Positions 25,506 to 35,065 of a DNA stretch of 64,000 bases are shown one piece after another; position 1 is the stretch's first letter, and every line of letters begins with the position of its first letter. The position numbers and the translations under genes are program-made. The notes under the pieces are model-generated. The model did no database searches. It worked only from the letters and a program-made list of their open reading frames with translations, and had not been told where the DNA came from. Origin of the DNA: Neoroseomonas oryzicola (lineage in GTDB: Bacteria > Pseudomonadota > Alphaproteobacteria > Acetobacterales > Acetobacteraceae); NCBI RefSeq assembly GCF_012163135.1, contig NZ_JAAVUP010000004.1, positions 124,001 through 188,000 of the forward strand, in the 5' to 3' direction.

Positions 25506-25529
25506 GGGGCGGGGCAATCGCCCCGCCCC
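25506..25529 (-). other. GC hairpin between the two dctP genes
   Basis: A perfect 10-bp inverted repeat (ggggcggggc/gccccgcccc) with an AATC loop lies 71 bp after the upstream receptor stop. No T tract follows on the minus strand, so it is more likely an mRNA 3-prime protector or processing hairpin than a full terminator. Confidence 0.6.
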
Positions 25530-25599
25530 GCCCGACCTGCCCGGATGCTGGGCCGTGGCGGCCCCGGCTGCCCGCCTGGCGCGCAGCCGGGGGGCGTCG

Positions 25600-26586
25600 T
25601 CAGGCGGTCGCGGCGCGGTACTGCTCGATCAGCCGCTTGCCGTCGTCCCCGGCGCGCTGGACCCATTCGTCAGCCATGGTCCGGCCGACCCGGGCACAGT
25701 CGTCGAGCAGCTGCTGAGAGGGCTGCAGCACCTGCATGCCGCGCTGGCCGAGCGTCGCCTCGGTCTCGCGCGTCGCGGCCTCGGCGAGCTCGTAGCCACG
25801 CGCCTCGGCGCGCACCGCGGCGGCGCGGATCGCGTCCTGCAGCTCGCGCGGCAGGCCTTCCAGCGCGCGGCGCGACACGAAGACCGCGTTCTTCGTCATG
25901 GTGAAGCCGAGCGGAATGAAGACCCGCGCATAGTCCCAGGCCTGGGTGTCGACGCCCGTCGCGGCGGAGGTGACCTGCGCCTGCACCACGCCGGTCGCGA
26001 AGGCCTGCGCGAGTTCCGCGGACTGCACCAGCGTCGGCTGCGCGCCGATCAGCTGCGCGAAGCGGTTGGTCATCGGCGAATAGGTGCGGAAGCGCGACCC
26101 GCGCAGCTGCTCGAGCGAGGTGACCGGCTGCTGCGCGTAGAGCCCGGCCGGCGGCCACGGCACCATGTAGAGCAGCGTGAGGCCCTGGCGGGCGAAGCGC
26201 GCCTCGATGAAGGGCTTCTGCAGGTCCGACAGCTTCTTCGCCTGGGCGAAGTTGGTGACGAGCTGCGGCAGCGCGTCGGCGTCGAAGATCGGATCCTCGT
26301 TCGCATAGGCGGTCAGCAGGATCTCGCCCGCCTGGACCTGGCCGGTCTGCACGCCGCGCTTGATCTCCGTCATCTTGAGCAGGCTGCCGTTGGAATGCAG
26401 CTGCACGGCGAGGCGTCCGCCCGAGGCCTGCTCGATCTCCTGCAGGAAGGTGCGGATGTTGCGGGTGTGCAGGTTCCCGTCGGCATAGGCCGTCGCCATC
26501 TGCCAGCGCGCCTGGGCGTGGGCGGCGATCGGGGCCATGGCGGCGAGGCCGGCGGCGCCCATCAGGGCGCGACGGTGAAGGGTCAT
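25600..26586 (-). CDS. dctP: TRAP transporter receptor DctP (copy 2, paralogue)
   Basis: A 328-residue receptor closely parallel to copy 1 along its whole length; compare GNLHTRNIRTFLQEIEQASGG and GVQTGQVQAGEILLTAYANED. By eye about 60% of aligned residues are the same. The signal peptide is MTLHRRALMGAAGLAAMAP...AHAQ. The LRGSRFRT motif keeps the ligand-binding arginine. It heads the operon, so two receptors appear to feed one DctQM pair; they may differ in ligand. Local tandem duplication is the simplest origin. Confidence 0.93.
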   Translation of the reverse strand: MTLHRRALMGAAGLAAMAPIAAHAQARWQMATAYADGNLHTRNIRTFLQEIEQASGGRLAVQLHSNGSLLKMTEIKRGVQTGQVQAGEILLTAYANEDPIFDADALPQLVTNFAQAKKLSDLQKPFIEARFARQGLTLLYMVPWPPAGLYAQQPVTSLEQLRGSRFRTYSPMTNRFAQLIGAQPTLVQSAELAQAFATGVVQAQVTSAATGVDTQAWDYARVFIPLGFTMTKNAVFVSRRALEGLPRELQDAIRAAAVRAEARGYELAEAATRETEATLGQRGMQVLQPSQQLLDDCARVGRTMADEWVQRAGDDGKRLIEQYRAATA

Positions 26587-26689
26587 GCGGGCGTTTTCCT
26601 CTCCCGGTGGCTGCCGCGGGAGCGGCGCCTGGAGGGAGAGGATACCGCGCGAAGGCGGCGGGTGATCAAGCCACCCGCCGCGGGGAATT

Positions 26690-26953
26690 TCACGCCGGGT
26701 AGGCGGCGGGATCGACGCCGGCCTCGGTCAGGAAGGTGCGGATCGAAACGACTTCCTCCTTTGACAGGCTGTGGTGCGTGTCGTGGAAGGCATGGGCCTT
26801 GCCGTTGAGCTTCACGGCGACGCGGCCGGAGCCGTTGTGCGAGACCTCGGCGCCGAGTTCCTCGAACACCGCATGGACCAGCTTGGGGTCGATGTTGGCG
26901 CTGACCGGGTGCGCAAAGAGGGCGTGGAGGACCTTGCGGTGGCGATGGTTCAT
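26690..26953 (-). CDS. small HicA-like protein
   Basis: An 87-residue protein. The pattern of an N-terminal helix (HRKVLHALF), a middle strand pair with GSGRVAVKLNGKAHAFHD, and a C-terminal helix (SKEEVVSIRTFLTEAGV) resembles the double-stranded-RNA-binding fold of HicA toxins, which also carry a histidine on the central strand. No HicB antitoxin gene is next to it, so a toxin role is unsupported. The RBS AGGAAAGGCC precedes the ATG. It could equally be a conserved domestic protein with a HicA-like fold. Confidence 0.65.
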   Translation of the reverse strand: MNHRHRKVLHALFAHPVSANIDPKLVHAVFEELGAEVSHNGSGRVAVKLNGKAHAFHDTHHSLSKEEVVSIRTFLTEAGVDPAAYPA

Positions 26954-27035
26954 GGCCGGCCTTTCCTGGCGGTTGTGCTTCGCCCGCCATATTCCGCGGA
27001 TTCTGCGCCGCCGCCTTGCGCCGCATCAAGGCGCG

Positions 27036-27824
27036 TCATCCACCCCAGCGCCGGGTCCCGAGCAGCACGCCGTGGCGGCCCGTCGGCCCCGCCATGTCGA
27101 AGACCTGCAGGTCGGACCAGTCGAAGCCGGCGCGCAGGGCGGCAAGCGGGCCCGGCACCAGGCGTTCGTGCACCTCGACGACATGCAGGATCGGCCGGGA
27201 GCCGTAGACCGCCTCGAAGGCCGCGACGATCTCGGCGATCGGCGGCTTGGTGCGGCCGAGGTCGAGGCCCGCCTCGCGGCTCAGCGCGTCGCCCCAAGGT
27301 GGGGCGTGGAAGGCGACGACGCGCCGGCCGGCCGGGACGCGATGCGTGCCGAGCAGCGTTCGGAAGTCCCCATGGGCGAGGTGGATCGGCGCGCCGAGCG
27401 AGGCGATGTTGCGCGTGCTCATCTCGAAGATCGCGGGCTCGACCTCGAAGCCGATCCCCTCGGCGCCGGGCAGGTGCCGCAGGATGGAATAGAGGCCGTT
27501 GCAGGATCCCGCGAAGCAGTCGACGACGCCGAAGGCGCTGCCCTGCGGGGCGCCGGCCGCGACGCGCGCGACGGCGCCGCCGATCAGGTCGCCGAGCGGA
27601 TCGCGCACCGCCTCGAGCGCCGTGCGCGCGAGGATGCGCACACCCTTCGCGTACCAGTCCGCCGGACGCATGCCGTAGAGCGCGACGGCATCCGGGTCGC
27701 TGAAGGAATCGCGGCCGAACTTCTCGACCTCCCAGAGCTCGATGACCTGGTTGCGCTTCGCAGGGCTGAGCAGGAAGTCGCGGTCATACCGGGGGATGTT
27801 GCCCCCCGAACCCTTGTCGGACAT
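27036..27824 (-). CDS. SAM-dependent methyltransferase-like protein
   Basis: A 262-residue protein. The core at about 100-150 has the class I methyltransferase first strand and loop VVDCFAGSCNGLYSILRHL, an acidic strand end (GIGFEVEPAIFEMSTRNIA) and HLAHGDFRTLLG. In the position of the catalytic NPPY-like motif stands FHAPPWGDAL. Substrate is unknown. I prefer the start at 27824 because a GGAGGT lies 6 nt upstream; an ATG 12 nt earlier is possible. No genes of a linked pathway are nearby. Confidence 0.75.
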   Translation of the reverse strand: MSDKGSGGNIPRYDRDFLLSPAKRNQVIELWEVEKFGRDSFSDPDAVALYGMRPADWYAKGVRILARTALEAVRDPLGDLIGGAVARVAAGAPQGSAFGVVDCFAGSCNGLYSILRHLPGAEGIGFEVEPAIFEMSTRNIASLGAPIHLAHGDFRTLLGTHRVPAGRRVVAFHAPPWGDALSREAGLDLGRTKPPIAEIVAAFEAVYGSRPILHVVEVHERLVPGPLAALRAGFDWSDLQVFDMAGPTGRHGVLLGTRRWGG

Positions 27825-27991
27825 GGCCACCTCCACGCGTCGGCGGAGGTTCGGTCGGCGCGTCGCGGGACTTCAAGCGAATTCGCCCGGCCAGAAAAAC
27901 CAAGCCAATGCGATGGCATCGAAGCCAGGTGCAACGCGCAACCGGTCCCGCCCGGCCGTCCCGAGGAAGTCGCGCCAAGCCCCAAGATAAA

Positions 27992-28120
27992 GCGGCCCGA
28001 GGCAAGGCCTCGGGCCGGGAGCGCAAAGCGCGACCGCGCCCCGACCGACCGCAGCGCCGGGTGGTCCAGTGCAAGGCGCGGAAGCGAAGCGCGCGGACGC
28101 GCGCGCCGGCGCCTGAGGCA
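27992..28120 (+). repeat. 129-bp dispersed element, copy A
   Basis: The element begins GCGGCCCGAGG and ends CCTGAGGCA. It contains a 5-prime stem ggcccgaggc/gcctcgggcc (loop aag region), a small gcgc-aaa-gcgc hairpin and a 3-prime stem gcgcgc/gcgcgc around ggac. It lies between the 3-prime end of manC and the start of the methyltransferase gene, 9 bp from copy B in the same orientation. Confidence 0.9.
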
Positions 28121-28129
28121 TACAACAAT

Positions 28130-28258
28130 GCGGCCCGAGGCTCGGCATCGGGCCGGGAGCGCAAAGCGCGACCGCGCCCAGGCCGATCGCAGCGCCCGGT
28201 GGTCCCGTGCACGGCGCGCAAGCCAAGCGCGCGAATGCGCGCGCCGGCGCCTAAGGCA
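28130..28258 (+). repeat. 129-bp dispersed element, copy B
   Basis: Exactly 129 bp like copy A, same orientation, separated from it by tacaacaat. Its 5-prime stem is partly disturbed (ggcccgaggc against gcatcgggcc) and the end reads CCTAAGGCA. It finishes 6 bp from the manC stop codon, so manC mRNA runs straight into the antisense of this copy. Confidence 0.9.
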
Positions 28259-28264
28259 AAAAGA

Positions 28265-29686
28265 CTACGCGCGGCCGTAGGTATCCTCGAACCGCACGAT
28301 GTCGTCCTCGCCGAGGTAGGAGCCGGACTGCACCTCGATCAGCACCAGCGGGATCATCCCCGGGTTCTCCATGCGGTGCACGCAGCCGAGCGGGAGATAC
28401 ACGCTCTCGTTCTCGCGCAGCAGGATCTCCTCGTCGTCGCGGCGGACGATGGCGGTGCCCGAGACGACGACCCAGTGCTCGGCGCGGTGGAAGTGCTTCT
28501 GCAGGGACAGCTTCGCACCCGGGCGCACCTGGATGCGCTTCACCTGGAAGCGCTCGCCGCGCACCACGCCCTCGTAGTGGCCCCAGGGGCGATAGGCGCG
28601 GCGATGTTCCGTGGCCTGCGGGATGCCCTTGGCCTTGAGCTGGTCCACCAGCTTCTTCACGTCCTGCGCGCGGTCGCGATGCATCGCGAGCACCGCGTCG
28701 TCGGTGACGACAACGACCGCGTTCTCGAGGCCGACCACGCCGGTCAGGATGCCCTCGCTGCGGACGTAGCAGTTGCGGCTGTCGAGGATCTCGACCGGGC
28801 CCGTCGCCGCATTGCCGGCGGCATCCTTCGCGCTGATGTCCCACAGCGCGGCCCAGGACCCGATGTCCGACCAGCCGATCGCGGCGGGCACCACGGCGGC
28901 GTGCTTGGTCCGCTCCATCACCGCGTAGTCGATGCTGATCGAGGGCGCGGCAAGGAAGGCCTCGGGGGCGAGGCGCACGAAATCCATGTCGCGCTTCGCG
29001 CCCTCGACCGCGGCCCGCACGGCGGCGAGCAGCTCCGGCTCATGGCGCTCAAGCTCGGCGAGCAGCACCGAGGCGGTCGCGACGAACATCCCCGAATTCC
29101 ACAGGTGCCTGCCATCGGCGACGAATTCGGCGGCACGGGCGGCGTCGGGCTTCTCGACGAAACGGGCGATGTCGCGCACGCCGGGCAGGCCGGGCAGCTC
29201 GGCGCCGGCCTCGATGTAGCCGTAGCCGGTCTCGGGCGCGGTGGGCTTCATGCCGAAGGTCACGATGCGCCCGGCGCGCGCGCCGGCGGCCGCGGCGGCG
29301 AGGGCCGCGTGCAGGGCCGGGACGTCGCCGATCGCGGAATCGGCCGCCATGATCCACATGACCGTGCCGGGGCCGGCTTCCTCGGCGAGCAGCGCGGCCG
29401 CGGCGATGGCGGGGGCGCTGTTGCGCCCGGCGGGTTCGAGGACGATGCGCGCGTTGCGGCCGCGCAGCTGCTCGGCGACGAGGAAGCGGTGCGCCTCGTT
29501 GCAGACCGCCATGGGGGGCAGGAAGCCGGGGCCTTCGGCGCGGGCGGCGGTCTCGGCCAGCATCGGGCGGTCGGAGGCGAGCGGCCAGAACTGCTTCGGA
29601 TAGCCCTCGCGCGACAGCGGCCAGAGGCGGGTGCCGGTGCCGCCCGAAAGGATCACGGGGAGGATCATGGTGTCTTGCGCTGTCAT
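28265..29686 (-). CDS. manC: mannose-1-phosphate guanylyltransferase / mannose-6-phosphate isomerase (type II PMI)
   Basis: A 473-residue bifunctional enzyme. The N-terminal nucleotidyltransferase has the activation motif LSGGTGTRLWPLSREGYPKQF and the FVEKPD motif. The C-terminal cupin isomerase begins at about 350 and contains RPWGHYEGV, the zinc-site QKHFHRAEHWVVVSGTA and the typical ENESVYLPLGCVHRMENPG. It makes GDP-mannose for surface polysaccharide. Start 29686 (MTAQDT) is preferred; 29668 (MILPVILSGG) is possible. It is not in a polysaccharide cluster here. Confidence 0.94.
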   Translation of the reverse strand: MTAQDTMILPVILSGGTGTRLWPLSREGYPKQFWPLASDRPMLAETAARAEGPGFLPPMAVCNEAHRFLVAEQLRGRNARIVLEPAGRNSAPAIAAAALLAEEAGPGTVMWIMAADSAIGDVPALHAALAAAAAGARAGRIVTFGMKPTAPETGYGYIEAGAELPGLPGVRDIARFVEKPDAARAAEFVADGRHLWNSGMFVATASVLLAELERHEPELLAAVRAAVEGAKRDMDFVRLAPEAFLAAPSISIDYAVMERTKHAAVVPAAIGWSDIGSWAALWDISAKDAAGNAATGPVEILDSRNCYVRSEGILTGVVGLENAVVVVTDDAVLAMHRDRAQDVKKLVDQLKAKGIPQATEHRRAYRPWGHYEGVVRGERFQVKRIQVRPGAKLSLQKHFHRAEHWVVVSGTAIVRRDDEEILLRENESVYLPLGCVHRMENPGMIPLVLIEVQSGSYLGEDDIVRFEDTYGRA

Positions 29687-29817
29687 GGCCGTCCGGCGGT
29701 CGGTTCGGGAACGGCCTGTCCTATGCGATGCAATGAGGGCGAAGGGAAGGCATCTCGGCACAAGTTTGGTCCCCCTGTAGGATCGTCCTGCGAGGATTTG
29801 ACCGGAGGCGTGTGCGC

Positions 29818-30249
29818 GTGGCGGATATGGAAACGGGGCTCGGTATCCCCGAGGGGTTCGTCGCGCGCCGGGCCGGCGGCCCGTTCCTGGAACCGATCGG
29901 CCCGATCTGGCTGCGGCCGGCGGAGGGCGGGTCCGTCTTCGGCATCCGGCTGGAGCGCCGGCACTGCAACAACCAGGCGGTGGCGCATGGCGGGATGCTT
30001 GCGACCTTCGCCGACATCGTGCTGGGCATCGGCGGCGGGGAGCAGGGCGGCACGCCCGGGCATTTCGTCACGGTCAGCCTGGTGACGGACTACCTCGCAC
30101 CGGCGCCGCTCGGCGCCTGGCTGGAATGCCGCCCGTCGCTGCTGCGCCGGACGTCCCGCCTGATGTTCGTCGAGGGCCGCTTCGAGGCCGATGGCGTGCC
30201 CGTGCTGCGCGCGAGCGGCGTGTTCAGCCTGCCGCGTCCGAAGGGCTGA
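29818..30249 (+). CDS. PaaI-type hotdog thioesterase
   Basis: A hotdog-fold acyl-CoA thioesterase of about 143 residues. The family motif HCNNQAVAHGGMLATFADIVLG is present, with the HGG active-site turn and Asp in FAD, followed by VTVSLVTDYLAPAPLGAWLE. The best start is the GTG at 29818, 9 nt after GGAGG; GTG at 29812 and ATG at 29827 are alternatives. It would hydrolyse acyl- or aryl-CoA thioesters. It is divergent from manC and convergent with tctA. Confidence 0.88.
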   Translation: MADMETGLGIPEGFVARRAGGPFLEPIGPIWLRPAEGGSVFGIRLERRHCNNQAVAHGGMLATFADIVLGIGGGEQGGTPGHFVTVSLVTDYLAPAPLGAWLECRPSLLRRTSRLMFVEGRFEADGVPVLRASGVFSLPRPKG

Positions 30250-30253
30250 CCGA

Positions 30254-30285
30254 GCGGCCCCCACAGCCGCCCACCCCCTGAGGCA
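30254..30285 (+). repeat. probable internally deleted remnant of the 129-bp element
   Basis: Only 32 bp, but it starts with the element terminus GCGGCCC and ends with the other terminus CCTGAGGCA. It lies 10 bp before the next copy, the same spacing seen between the other tandem copies. Reading it as an extreme deletion derivative is an inference. Confidence 0.45.
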
Positions 30286-30295
30286 ACGGCGACGC

Positions 30296-30403
30296 GCGGC
30301 CCGAGGCTAAGCCTCGGGTCCGGAGCGCGAAGCGCGACCGTCCCGCCCGCCGCCCCCAGCGCACCAGTGCATGGCGCGCATGCCGGCGCCGGCGTCTGAG
30401 GCA
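30296..30403 (+). repeat. 129-bp dispersed element, copy C (shortened, 108 bp)
   Basis: Both ends are intact (GCGGCCCGAGG and GTCTGAGGCA) with the 5-prime stem and gcgc-gaa-gcgc hairpin. About 21 bp are missing from the variable middle. It is followed after 10 bp by copy D in the same orientation, between the convergent thioesterase and tctA genes. Confidence 0.85.
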
Positions 30404-30413
30404 CCAAACAAGC

Positions 30414-30542
30414 GCGGCCCGAGGCCCGGCCTCGGGCCGGGAGCGCGAAGCGCGACCGCGCCCAGACCGCCAGCGGCCGCCAACGCGACCGTGCATGGCG
30501 CGCAAGCCAAGCCGGCGGATGCCGGCGCCGGCGTCTGAGGCA
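30414..30542 (+). repeat. 129-bp dispersed element, copy D
   Basis: Full length. Its 3-prime stem is gccggc/gccggc around ggat, whereas copies A, B and F have gcgcgc/gcgcgc in the same place: both sides of the stem changed together. It ends 5 bp before the A-rich tract that serves as the T tract of the tctA terminator on the other strand. Confidence 0.9.
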
Positions 30543-30546
30543 CCCC

Positions 30547-30584
30547 AAAAAAAACGGAAGGCGGGTCCCTCCCGGAACCCGCCT
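30547..30584 (-). terminator. Rho-independent terminator of tctCBA
   Basis: On the minus strand an 8-bp stem (aggcgggt/acccgcct at 30559-30566 and 30577-30584) is followed directly by a run of eight Ts (complement of 30547-30554). It lies 38 bp past the tctA stop. Confidence 0.88.
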
Positions 30585-30621
30585 CCCAATCACCCGACCA
30601 GCAGGTCTGGTCAGACCAACC

Positions 30622-32127
30622 TCACCCGCCTTCCGCCAGCGCCGCGTCCTTGCCCTTGCGGAGGTTGGGCAGCAGCATCGCGCCCAGCGCCACGGCGGCG
30701 ATCGCCAGCATGGTCGCGCTGATCGGCCGCTCGATGAACACCATCACGTCGCCGCGCGACAGCAGCATGGCGCGGCGCAGGTGCTCCTCCATCATCGGGC
30801 CGAGCACGAAGCCGATCAGCATCGGCGCGCCCTCGAGCCGCAGCTTCGAGCAGAGGTAGCCGAAGATGCCGAAGAACACCGTCTGGTACACGTCGAACAC
30901 GTTGTTCTGCAGCGAGTACACGCCGATCGCGCAGAAGATCATGATCGAGGGGTACATGTGGCGGTAGGGCACCGCGAGCAGCTTCACCCACATGCCGACC
31001 AGCGGCAGGTTGATGACCAGCAGCATCAGGTTGCCGACCCACATCGACGCGATCAGGCCCCAGAACAGGTCCGGCTGGGCTTCCACCATGCGGGGCCCCG
31101 GCTGGATGCCCTGGATGATCAGCGCGCCGACCATCAGCGCCATGACGGCGTTGGCCGGGATGCCGAGCGTCAGCAGCGGGATGAAGGAGGTCTGGGACGC
31201 GGCGTTGTTGGCCGATTCCGGACCCGCCACGCCCTCGATCGCGCCCGACCCGAACTCGTGGCGGTACTTCGAGAGCTTGCGCTCCATCATGTAGGACCCG
31301 AAGGAGGCCAGCGCCGCGCCGCCGCCCGGCAGGATGCCGAGGATCGAGCCGAGCGCGGTGCCGCGCAGCACCGACGGGATCGAGCGCCGCACCTCGTCGC
31401 GCGTCATCATCAGGCTGCCGACCTTGCCCGACATGACCGAACGCGATTCCGGCCGCTCGAGGTTCAGGATGATCTCGGCGATGCCGAACATGCCCATCGC
31501 GATCGAGACGAAGCCGACGCCGTCCGACAGTTCCGGGATGCCGAAGGTGAAGCGCTGCTGGCCGGTCTGCACGTCCGTGCCGACCATGCCGAGCGAGACG
31601 CCGAACACCACCATGCCGATCGACTTCACCACCGAGCCCTGGGCGAGCACGGCGGAGATGACGAGGCCGAGCAGCATCAGCGAGAAGTAGTCGGCCGGGC
31701 CGAATGACAGCGCGACCTGCGTCAGCAGCGGGCCCGAGGCGGCGACGAGGATGGTCGAGAAGGTGCCGGCGAAGAACGAGCCGAGCGCGGCGATGGTGAG
31801 CGCCGCGCCAGCGCGCCCGCGCCGGGCCATCTTGTAGCCCTCGAGCGTGGTTACGACCGAACTGACCTCACCTGGCAGGTTCAGCAGGATGGCCGTGGTC
31901 GAACCGCCGTACTGCGCGCCGTAGTAGATGCCGGCGAGCATGATGATGGCGGTGGTCGCCGGCTGGCCGAAGGTGATCGGCAGCAGCAGGGAGATGGTCG
32001 CCACCGGGCCGATGCCGGGGAGCACGCCGATCGCCGTGCCGATGAGGCAGCCGATCAGGCAGAACAGCAGGTTGTTGAGCGTGAGCGCGACGCCGAAGCC
32101 GTGCGCGAGATTTGCGACGAGATCCAT
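30622..32127 (-). CDS. tctA: tripartite tricarboxylate transporter large permease TctA
   Basis: A 501-residue membrane protein with about 12 helices. Family marks: GVLPGIGPVATISLLLPITF near the N-terminus, YYGAQYGGSTTAILLNLPGE, GILPGGGAALASFGSYMMERK and GVAGPESANNAASQTSFIPLLTLGIP (the substrate/ion-site loop). It is the proton- or sodium-driven transport subunit for tricarboxylates or related acids. It is the last gene of tctCBA, 19 bp after tctB, and ends before the terminator at 30547-30584. Confidence 0.96.
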   Translation of the reverse strand: MDLVANLAHGFGVALTLNNLLFCLIGCLIGTAIGVLPGIGPVATISLLLPITFGQPATTAIIMLAGIYYGAQYGGSTTAILLNLPGEVSSVVTTLEGYKMARRGRAGAALTIAALGSFFAGTFSTILVAASGPLLTQVALSFGPADYFSLMLLGLVISAVLAQGSVVKSIGMVVFGVSLGMVGTDVQTGQQRFTFGIPELSDGVGFVSIAMGMFGIAEIILNLERPESRSVMSGKVGSLMMTRDEVRRSIPSVLRGTALGSILGILPGGGAALASFGSYMMERKLSKYRHEFGSGAIEGVAGPESANNAASQTSFIPLLTLGIPANAVMALMVGALIIQGIQPGPRMVEAQPDLFWGLIASMWVGNLMLLVINLPLVGMWVKLLAVPYRHMYPSIMIFCAIGVYSLQNNVFDVYQTVFFGIFGYLCSKLRLEGAPMLIGFVLGPMMEEHLRRAMLLSRGDVMVFIERPISATMLAIAAVALGAMLLPNLRKGKDAALAEGG

Positions 32128-32146
32128 TGAGCGTTTCCCCCCGGTC

Positions 32147-32743
32147 TCAGAACTGCGGCCAGACCGGCACGCGGATGTCGAGCTCGTAGATGAACACGGC
32201 CCAGCACAGCACGCAGAGGAACACGACGAGCCCGAGCACCCCGAGCGGCTTGTGCGTCTCGTCCGCCAGCGCCGACAGGGCGACCGAAGCGGCGATCGCG
32301 GCCATCAGGCCGACCGGCTCGAGCATCAGGCCGAACAGCGCGAAGGCGGCGCTGATCAGGAAGAGCGGGCGCCAGGACTTCACGATGCTGGGGACCATGC
32401 AGCCGACGAACATGCCGATGCCGAGCGGGTTCCAGCCCGAGGAGAACCACCCCGGCATGTGCGCCGCACCGATGCCTGCGGCCATGCCGACGACACCGCC
32501 CGCGATGAGGAAGGCGACCTCCTGGGAGGTCCACTTCTCCAGCGGGTCAGGCCCGCTGAACAGCGAGAAGCCGAGCACGATGCAGCCCAGGATCAGCTGC
32601 AGCATGAAGGACAGCCAGGGCATGTAGCCCGGCCCCATGCGGCGCGCGGTGCCCATGGTGTGGTCCATGTTGAGCCACAGCCCGATGAGGGCCAGGCTGA
32701 TCAGGATCGCTGCGGAAAGCAGGTCCTTCGTGTTGATCTTCAT
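32147..32743 (-). CDS. tctB: tripartite tricarboxylate transporter small permease TctB
   Basis: A 198-residue protein with about five helices starting MKINTKDLLSAAILISLALI. It shows the TctB pattern of an early helix, the GTARRMGPGYMPWLS loop and a C-terminal pair of helices around LGVLGLVVFLCVLCWAVFI. A GTG 18 nt upstream is an alternative start. It supports TctA in the membrane and lies between tctC and tctA with short spacers, as in other TTT operons. Confidence 0.9.
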   Translation of the reverse strand: MKINTKDLLSAAILISLALIGLWLNMDHTMGTARRMGPGYMPWLSFMLQLILGCIVLGFSLFSGPDPLEKWTSQEVAFLIAGGVVGMAAGIGAAHMPGWFSSGWNPLGIGMFVGCMVPSIVKSWRPLFLISAAFALFGLMLEPVGLMAAIAASVALSALADETHKPLGVLGLVVFLCVLCWAVFIYELDIRVPVWPQF

Positions 32744-32786
32744 CCCCGTTGGTCCACCCACGATGAAGTTGTCGAAAAAAGAGCCG

Positions 32787-33764
32787 TCAGTCCGGCGTCG
32801 CGCCGGAAGCCTGCACCAGAGGCGCCCAGGCGGCCACCTCCCGTCTTACGAAATCTGCGTAACCTTCGGGCGTCAGGTCGCCCGGCGTTCCGCCGAGTTC
32901 CGAGAATCGCGCCCGCGTCTCGGGCATGGCCAGGAAGGCCATGGTCTCCCGGTGGATGCGCTCGACGATCGGCGCCGGCGTGCCGGCGGGGGCCGAGAGC
33001 CCGAACCAGGAATCGCTCGCGAGGTCGAAGCCCTGCTCGCGGAAGGTCGGCACGTCCGGAAAGGCCGGGTGCCGCTGGGCCGAGGCCATGGCCACCGCGA
33101 TCACCGACCCCTGCCGGATGTGCGATGCGGCGGATGGCAGGCTGTCCGACATCATCGGCACCTGGCCCGCGATCACCGCCTGCATGGCGGGTCCCGCGCC
33201 GCGGAAGGGGATGTGGTTCAGCTCCTTGCCGATCAGCTGGCCCATCCGCACCACCATCAGGTGGTTCGAGGACCCGGCACCCGAGGTCGCGACATCGAGG
33301 CCGGAGGGGCTCTTCGCGCGCGCGGCGGCATCCTGCAGCGTGCGGATCCCCGCGCGCGGATTGGCCACCCAGACGGTCGGGTTGGTGATGACAAGGGCGA
33401 TGTGGCTGAAGTCGGTGACGGCGTCGTAGCGCACCCGCCCGCGATAGACCGAAGGGCTGATCCCGTGGCTCGCGATGTTCGACATCACCAGCGTGTAGCC
33501 GTCGGGGGCGGAGCGCGCGACGATCTCGCTGCCCACCGTCGCGCCGGCGCCGGCGCGGTTCTCGACGATGACGGAAACACCCAGGCGTTCCTGCAGCCCC
33601 GCCGCCACCAGCCGGGCGACGAGGTCCGTCGTTCCGCCGGGCGCGAATGGCACGACAAGGCGGATCGGCTGCGCAGGCCAGGCCTGGGCCGTCGCGGCGC
33701 GTGCCGTCAGCAATGCAGGTATTGTTCCGGCCAGCACGATCCGCCGGCGCAGCGCCCAGGACAT
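32787..33764 (-). CDS. tctC: tripartite tricarboxylate receptor TctC (Bug family)
   Basis: A 325-residue periplasmic receptor. Signal peptide from MSWALRRRIVLAG to about ATAQA. Signature VVPFAPGGTTDLVARLV and VIVENRAGAGATVGSE follow, with HIPFRGAGPAMQ in the second lobe. A GGGAGG lies 4 nt before the ATG at 33764. Unlike the two Bug genes at the left edge, this one is in an operon with its permease genes, so it is the cognate receptor. It is divergent from the M20 hydrolase gene (125 bp between starts). Confidence 0.95.
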   Translation of the reverse strand: MSWALRRRIVLAGTIPALLTARAATAQAWPAQPIRLVVPFAPGGTTDLVARLVAAGLQERLGVSVIVENRAGAGATVGSEIVARSAPDGYTLVMSNIASHGISPSVYRGRVRYDAVTDFSHIALVITNPTVWVANPRAGIRTLQDAAARAKSPSGLDVATSGAGSSNHLMVVRMGQLIGKELNHIPFRGAGPAMQAVIAGQVPMMSDSLPSAASHIRQGSVIAVAMASAQRHPAFPDVPTFREQGFDLASDSWFGLSAPAGTPAPIVERIHRETMAFLAMPETRARFSELGGTPGDLTPEGYADFVRREVAAWAPLVQASGATPD

Positions 33765-33889
33765 TCCGCCTCCCCTCTTCCCGGTTCGCCCTATGGCATG
33801 CACCTCCGGCGCAGACAAGCGTCCGCCTTGCCTAAGTGCCTCGTGAACCTATGCTCCCAGGTAATCTTCGCACCGCAGGACCCCCGCCC

Positions 33890-35061
<1,172 letters not shown>

Positions 35062-35065
<4 letters not shown>

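Noticed and set aside
27784..28226. Short minus-strand frames within repeat copies A and B that translate to similar peptides
   Set aside because: The similarity comes from the repeated DNA. Frames differ in phase and ends between copies, and stem structures explain the conservation better than coding.
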